A stretch of 64,000 nucleotides of DNA from Sycobia sp. Sy_11 (taxonomy: Eukaryota > Arthropoda > Insecta > Hymenoptera > Epichrysomallidae): assembly GCA_018907035.1 (NCBI GenBank), contig JACCIC010000352.1:139001-203000 (forward strand). Direction: 5' to 3'. The stretch's first letter is position 1. The number at the start of each line of letters is the position of its first letter. The notes beneath the pieces were generated by a model. The model was not told the DNA's origin. It made no database searches and saw nothing but the letters and a program-made list of their open reading frames with translations. A program made the translations under genes and the position numbers. Below are positions 58,599 to 64,000 of this stretch, piece by piece.

Positions 58599-59407
58599 GG
58601 AGGCGGAATTTAGAAGAGGAGCGAGATCCATTAGAAGAGGCGAAGCGGGAGATAACCGAGGAGAGCGTGCAGATTTCAGAAAGGTGGGAGAGGTTAAGAC
58701 GAGAGCGGACCACCATAGAAGAAGAAAAGAAAAGGCTGCAAGAAGAAGAACTGAGGTTGAAAGAAGATCAAAAAGGGCTGACGGAACAAGCATATCGGGT
58801 ACGCCTGCGTAAATCCATTACCTGGGCGGGACCGAGCGAAGCGTCGGAAAACCGAAATCCCGAAGAGAAGAATAGAAGGGTCGACGAGGAAAAAGGAGAG
58901 AAGTATTGGGGAGACAACGAAGAGAAAGAAGAAAAGGCTAGAAGAGGTAATGAAAGAAGAGAAGAGAAGAGCAGAAGGAATATTGGAAGGGTAGAAGAGA
59001 TTAGGAGAAGAAGCAACGAACAGACCGAAGAGGAGGGTAGAGTGAGAGAAGAGGGGAGTGAAGAGAAAATTAGACGAGGCAGCGAAAAACGCGAAAAGAA
59101 GATTGGAGGAGATTCGGTAGAGGAGATCAGCCGGGCAAGCGCGGGTGCAGGGTCTGAGCTGGACCTCCCCGCAACCACCACCCCGCTACGCGCGGAGGCA
59201 GAGGAGTGGCCGTGGTGGGGGGCCCGAAAACCAGCTACCCACCCGAACGAGAAAGCCGCACCCGACAAGACGGAGAGACGGAATGCGAAAACAAGGCCCG
59301 GCATAAAGGACCAAATAGCGGGAACGTGGGTGGAGAACCGGTACTATCTGCGGGTAGAATTAGCCGGCAAAAGCTATTATTTGATCCGGGGGCGTCGATT
59401 TCGTTAG
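58595..59407 (+). CDS. G3 second frame: coiled-coil region and protease N-terminus
   Basis: Open in the -1 frame relative to gag; the open frame actually continues upstream to the shift site at 58520, so it is probably translated by frameshifting and not from a start of its own. 270 codons. Residues 6-72 are dense in Glu, Arg and Lys with coiled-coil character (RREITEESVQ-like, EEEKKRLQEEELRLKEDQ). Residues 80-170 are charged repeats. The end, RYYLRVELAGKSYYLI, is the first strand of an aspartic protease, whose active-site loop lies in the next frame. The ORF is therefore the N-terminal part of pol, cut from the rest near 59385 by an apparent frameshift. Confidence 0.7.
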   Translation: MRRRNLEEERDPLEEAKREITEESVQISERWERLRRERTTIEEEKKRLQEEELRLKEDQKGLTEQAYRVRLRKSITWAGPSEASENRNPEEKNRRVDEEKGEKYWGDNEEKEEKARRGNERREEKSRRNIGRVEEIRRRSNEQTEEEGRVREEGSEEKIRRGSEKREKKIGGDSVEEISRASAGAGSELDLPATTTPLRAEAEEWPWWGARKPATHPNEKAAPDKTERRNAKTRPGIKDQIAGTWVENRYYLRVELAGKSYYLIRGRRFR

Positions 59408-62400
59408 CCGGACCACGGGTGGCCGAAGCATTCCGAGATCGGCTGGCACCCGCCCATCTGCACATAAAGACCGTTACCGGGGGAATTACCCAAATATTGG
59501 GGATCCTTACTGTAACGATGGAAGTGGGACGACGGTTGGGAGAAGTGGATTTGCGAGTAATGGAAGTTCTGGATCACGACTTGATCCTAGGAATGGATTT
59601 TTGCCAGTTATTCGAAATCGAAGTGAAATTTGGACATGGACAGTGGAGAATGCCGAACATCCCATGGAGAGAATTCGTCGGGGGTAACAACGAAAACGAA
59701 GGAGTGCTATATGCGGAATGTGCGGGCATCTCGGAGTTGACCGCCGAACAAAGGGGAGAAGTAGAACGCTTGGTAGAAGCCATCGTGCCGCCCCCCTCGG
59801 AAAACCCGGGGGTAACCCACTTGACCGAACACCATATAGACGTACAAGGAGCGGCACCAATTAAACACCGATTGAGGCCTATGTCTCCCAAAATGGCGGA
59901 AGTATCTGTAGGGGAAATCAGGAAGATGTTGGAGTCAGGAGTTATAGAGCGTTCTGGAAGCGAGTGGAGTAGTGCGCCTGTAATCGTGAAGAAGGCGAAC
60001 GGGTCGTATCGATTCTGCATCGACTACCGAGACCTGAACGCAGTGACCCGGAAGGACGCATACCCGCTACCGCGCATGGACTCCATCCTGGATAAGCTGC
60101 GAAAGGCCCGATACCTCTAGAAGAGTATAGATACTTGACATAAAAAGCGCCTATTTCCAGGTACCCATGGCGGAGAGGAGCAAACAGTATACGGCCTTCG
60201 CGGTCCCGGGATCCGGCCTATATCAGTTCACCCGAATGCCTTTCGGATTAACCAACGCTCCAATGACGTTCCAGCGTTTGGTCGACCGTCTGTTCGGCCC
60301 AGAGTTCGAACCGCGAGTGTTCGCATACCTGGACGACATCATCGTTGTGACCGAAGAATACGACGAACATCTGAAATGGTTGGAAGCGGTGTTGCGGAGA
60401 TTGTTGGCAGCGGGGCTGACCATCAACCGGGAGAAATGCGAATTCTGCTGCGCGCAGGTGACGTACTTGGGATTCCTTCTGGACAAGGAGGGGCTACGGC
60501 CCGATCCAGAGAAAGTCGCCCCGGTGGTAAAATTTCCGGTTCCTCGGAACCTGAAGCAGTTACGATCGTTCCTGGGGATGGTAGCTTGGTACTCGAGGTT
60601 TATACCCAACGAGTCGGAGATCAGGGTGCCACTCGCCCGCCTACTCAGTAAGAAGCACGCATGGAAGTGGGGGGGGGGAAGAACAACAAGAAGCATTTGA
60701 GAAGTTAAAGGAAGCACTGTCGGAAGCGCCTGTTCTGGCACGCCCCGATTTCACCAAACCGTTCACCGTACAGACGGACGCTAGCGATTACGCTATCGGA
60801 GCGGTCCTGACCCAGGAGTTGGAAGACGGAGAACACCCCATTGTCTACATAAGTAGGGTGTTACGGGACGCCGAAAAGAACTATACGGTCTCCGAAAAAG
60901 AAGGACTAGCCCTGATATGGGCAATAAAGAAACTGCGACCTTACCTCGAGGGCTACCACTTTAAGGCGATCACCGATCATAGTGCCCTGAAGTGGATGAA
61001 GAAGTCGAAAGAACTGACCGGACGACACGCTAGATGGGCCCTAGAACTACAAGAATGGGATTTCGATTTGGAGTACCGGAAGGGGCGCTGAATTACGTAC
61101 CCGACGCATTATCGAGGGGAATAGAAGAGGAGGAGGAAGTGGCGGGATTCGCGGGAGTGGAAGACGAGTGGTACCTAAGGATGATCCAACAAGTAGAGGA
61201 GCTCCCGAAGAAATACAAGGATTGGTGTGTAGTGGATGGGATGCTATACCGCCGTGGGGGAGAGACAATTATGGCACCGTTCACGGAAGGGAGTAGTAAC
61301 TGGAAGTTAGTGATCCCCTTCGAACAGCGACGGAGGGTGCTCCATGACGCACACGATGATGTATCCGCCGGACATTTAGGCATAGAAAAGACATACGCGC
61401 GCATAGTCCTGGATTACTACTGGAAGGGCATCTGGGCGGATGTAAGTGAATACGTGCGGCGTTGTCCAGAGTGCCAGAAATATAAGGTCTCGCAACAGGG
61501 CCCACAAGGGCTGATGGGAGATCGAATCGTAGAAAAGCCTTGGTGTGTAGTAGCGGCAGACTTCATGGAATTTCCGTCTAGCAAAACCCAGAATAAATAC
61601 CTCCTAGTCCTGCAAGACGTCTTTACACGCTGGATTGAAGTCAAGCCTATGAGGACGGCCGATGGGAAGGGAGTAGTGAAAGCCTTGGAAGAGTTAGTTA
61701 TTTTTCGGTGGGGAACGCCGGAGTACCTACTCACCGATAACGGAAAAGAATTCGACAATAAATACCTTAAAAGGGCGATGGAGGAATACGGGATAAAGCA
61801 TGTGACCACACCGCCATATCACCCGCAGGCCAACCCTGTCGAGAGGGTCAACATGACGCTGAAGACGATGATCTCGACCTTTGTCAGAGAAGATCATCGG
61901 GGATGGGACCAACATTTACACGAATTCAGGAACGCGATTAATACGGCCTGTCAGTCTAGCCTGAAAACGTCACCGGCATTCCTAAACTTCGGACGTAATC
62001 CCAACCCAGTGCACAGCCTTCGAAGGGAAGTAGAAGGAAGAATAGAGGTGGTGAGAATGAAACCAGAAGAATGGGAGGATAAAATGAAGAGACTAGGAGC
62101 CATGCGGGACCTCATACGCCGATATTTAGACCAAGCCCGGGAGAAACAACGGAAGTTCTATGACAAAGGGAGACGGGAAGTGCGATTTCAGGTAGGAGAC
62201 CTGGTGTGGAGAAGAACTCGCGTACTGTCAAGCGCGATTAATCGTTTCAATACGAAACTGGCGCCCAAATACGAAGGCCCTTATAAGATCCTAAACGCCC
62301 TCTCCCCAACGGTTTACGTACTCGAGACCAATACGGCAAAGCGCGTTGCGAAGGCCCACATATCCGAGCTCAAGCGATACCTACCACCCCGGAGTACCCA

Positions 62401-62443
62401 GGGAAATAACCAGGCAGGGCACATTACCACAGGGGGAAACTAA
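59206..62443 (+). pseudogene. pol: G3 Pol: protease, RT, RNase H, integrase, frame-broken
   Basis: Open pieces: 59206-60120 (protease LFDPGASISLAG and LILGMDFCQLF, then RT start with PVIVKKANGSYRFCIDYRDL); 60167-60700 (RT palm FAYLDDIIVV); 60819-61091 (RNase H, TDHSALKWM); 61034-62443 (integrase: zinc finger H...H...CPEC, catalytic AADFMEF, LTDNGKEF, PVERVNM, and C-terminal GPYKILNALS). Breaks: a stop and small rearrangement at 60118-60160, a run of nine G at about 60670 with frame change, and a frame change near 61084. The active-site box of the protease reads DPG where DTG or DSG is usual. Integrase catalytic residues are complete. Confidence 0.92.
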
Positions 62444-62449
62444 TCTATA

Positions 62450-63438
62450 TGTTAATTATTTTATAAAAGAAAAATAATCCTCATAAAAAATTATTTATTC
62501 AATTTAATATGATTGAATTTAAATACATAAATTTATTCTCCTTTGATATATTTATTTATACAAAAATGTGGATTTCTAATCAGCTTTTTTAACACTCATT
62601 CCATTCGGTTTAAATTAATTTTGATTGATTTTTGATTATAAAAAAACCCCAATTAATTTACATGACGATATGATTGGCAAATTCATTTTTTTGAACCTCT
62701 ATTAATTTTGAATAATATATATAGATATAATTGTACAATTTCATGATTCTGATTTATTTGAAGAATACGTTGAAAACTATTTTTTTCCGAATCGGTTCTC
62801 AAAGAGCCAATCCGAAGGTTACGCTTTGATTCGCAGTCTAAAGCCTTAGCCACTAATGTACTATATATTGTTCGTGATATATAGCTCAACTGCCTTCAGA
62901 ATCATTGGTAACAATAATTGATAATCCTATAAGCTTCAATGTTATGCTGTCTTAACTTTCTCTATCAATTCGTTTCGGGTATTACAATTCTATTTTTTGA
63001 ACGAATATAGAAACAACTGAATTTTGGAATAATTTTATTTATTATTATTATAAAAATAAAATTTTTAATATAATAATACAGATATATCCTCATTCGTTCA
63101 TTAGAAATGCCACACAAAAAACTTGTGGCACAAAGAATTTAATCACGAAACAGGAAGCATTCGTATCTTTTGTTTTCAACAGAATATATGAAATAAATAT
63201 TGTAGATTTTACTAATGTTTGTAAAATTTTTCTACTTTTACTATTACACATACTTTATTTATTGCAGATTTTTTTATGGAAATTGTATTTCCCGATGCTA
63301 AGTGATAAATAAGAAAAATTATTTTTTTCACTGCGACAAGATTACTGGTTTATATTCAAATTGTATAAGCTCCGAATAGACATTTTAAATTCTAAATATT
63401 CTTATAGAATTTTTTTAGAAATTAATGAGCTAGTGTAT

Positions 63439-63492
<54 letters not shown>

Positions 63493-64000
63493 AAGAGATA
63501 TAATAGGATATAATAAGATCCCACCAACACCACGGGTAGAAGAGCACCATCCCGAAGGCTATCCACGGAGCAGATCGAGGATCGGCAAAGACGTACCCTC
63601 GAACTGCTCCGTGAGACTCAGGGCCTGCCAGAAGGATTAAGGCAGAGAATATTACGACAGGCCTTCGGGGAGGAAGAAGAATGGTCCGAAGAAAGGAATA
63701 GCGGTTAGGGGGAAGAGGGGAGTAACGGAAGTAGAGAGGAGGAGTGACGGAAGTAGAAAGGAGGAGGTGACGGAAGTAGAAAGGAGGAGGTGACGGAAGT
63801 GAAAGAAGTAGGTTACGGAAGATAGTAGGAGTAGGTAGTGGCAGGAGGGATGGGCGGAGAGATAGGAGAAGCCAGGGGGAAGTAGGAAATGGAGGGGGGG
63901 AAATTAGCGTGATACGGACAATCGGGGAAATAAGAGGGGGGAGACCTAGGACAAAACCAGGTAAAGAACGATTCGCGGAGAAAAGGGGGGGGGAAGCGAG
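62450..64000 (+). repeat. 3' LTR of G3, truncated by the window
   Basis: Begins TGTTAATTATTTTATAAAAG seven bases after the pol stop. From 62458 it follows the 5' LTR with few changes, through the TA run (63442-63489) and minisatellite, to the window end. Confidence 0.9.

Larger units (their letters stand above)
53188..64000 (+). mobile_element. Ty3-like LTR retrotransposon G3 (3' LTR cut by window end)
   Basis: Direct repeats from 53188 and 62458 run in parallel (offset 9270-9271) to the window end. Gag, a second frame and pol in Ty3 order lie between. LTR differences are few (single-base changes and one T insertion), so the insertion is fairly young, although pol has several breaks. Coding parts are GC- and purine-rich, unlike G1 and G2. 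Confidence 0.93.

Overview
This is eukaryotic, AT-rich, microsatellite-laden DNA from an insect, most likely a hymenopteran such as an ant. The organism is inferred from the element mix: R1-clade, Ty3-like, BEL/Pao, mariner and tRNA-SINE families, with very long TA, AC and AG tracts. No complete host gene is visible. Nearly all coding signal belongs to transposable elements, many nested or broken.

Layout: 1-1311, 5'-truncated R1-clade non-LTR copy A (minus). 1756-2674, mariner with long terminal inverted repeats and a gutted transposase. 3286-8043, decayed BEL/Pao element (minus). 8745-18663, a nearly intact Ty3-like element G1 with two 1745-bp LTRs and an ATTT target duplication. 18804-19672, fragment of a Jockey-like ORF1 (minus). 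24300-27830, a very decayed Ty3-like element G4. 28622-28829, a tRNA-derived SINE with target duplication. 29119-30150, remnant of a ZAD-type zinc-finger gene, the only host-like coding signal. 30730-34460, R1-clade copy B (minus). 34890-36440, two copies of an unclassified repeat. 37650-43685, decayed Ty3-like element G2, a relative of G1 (minus). 43776-47910, R1-clade copy C (plus). 48071-49735, GC-rich island and microsatellite-rich repeat. 51381-52873, a fold-back element. 53188-64000, Ty3-like element G3 with long LTRs, the second cut by the window end.

G1 is the centre of interest. Its LTR carries five tandem RNA-type hairpins with an invariant core and different but complementary stems. 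Its leader carries two hairpins with a 13-base loop that recurs, with other stems, at least five times in the G2 LTR. Gag and Pol are joined by a textbook -1 frameshift site, GGGAAAC plus 7-base spacer plus 8-bp stem; GGGAAAC also sits at the G2 junction and GGGAAAT at the G3 junction. Downstream of pol, G1 has two extra ORFs: a retropepsin-like protein whose catalytic DTG is NTG, and a proline-rich protein whose basic C-terminus is shared with an ORF at the same place in G2. I see no envelope-like gene.

The three R1-clade copies all abut AC-rich microsatellite at their 5' side (B and C at both ends; A's 3' end is outside the window), which points to microsatellite target specificity.
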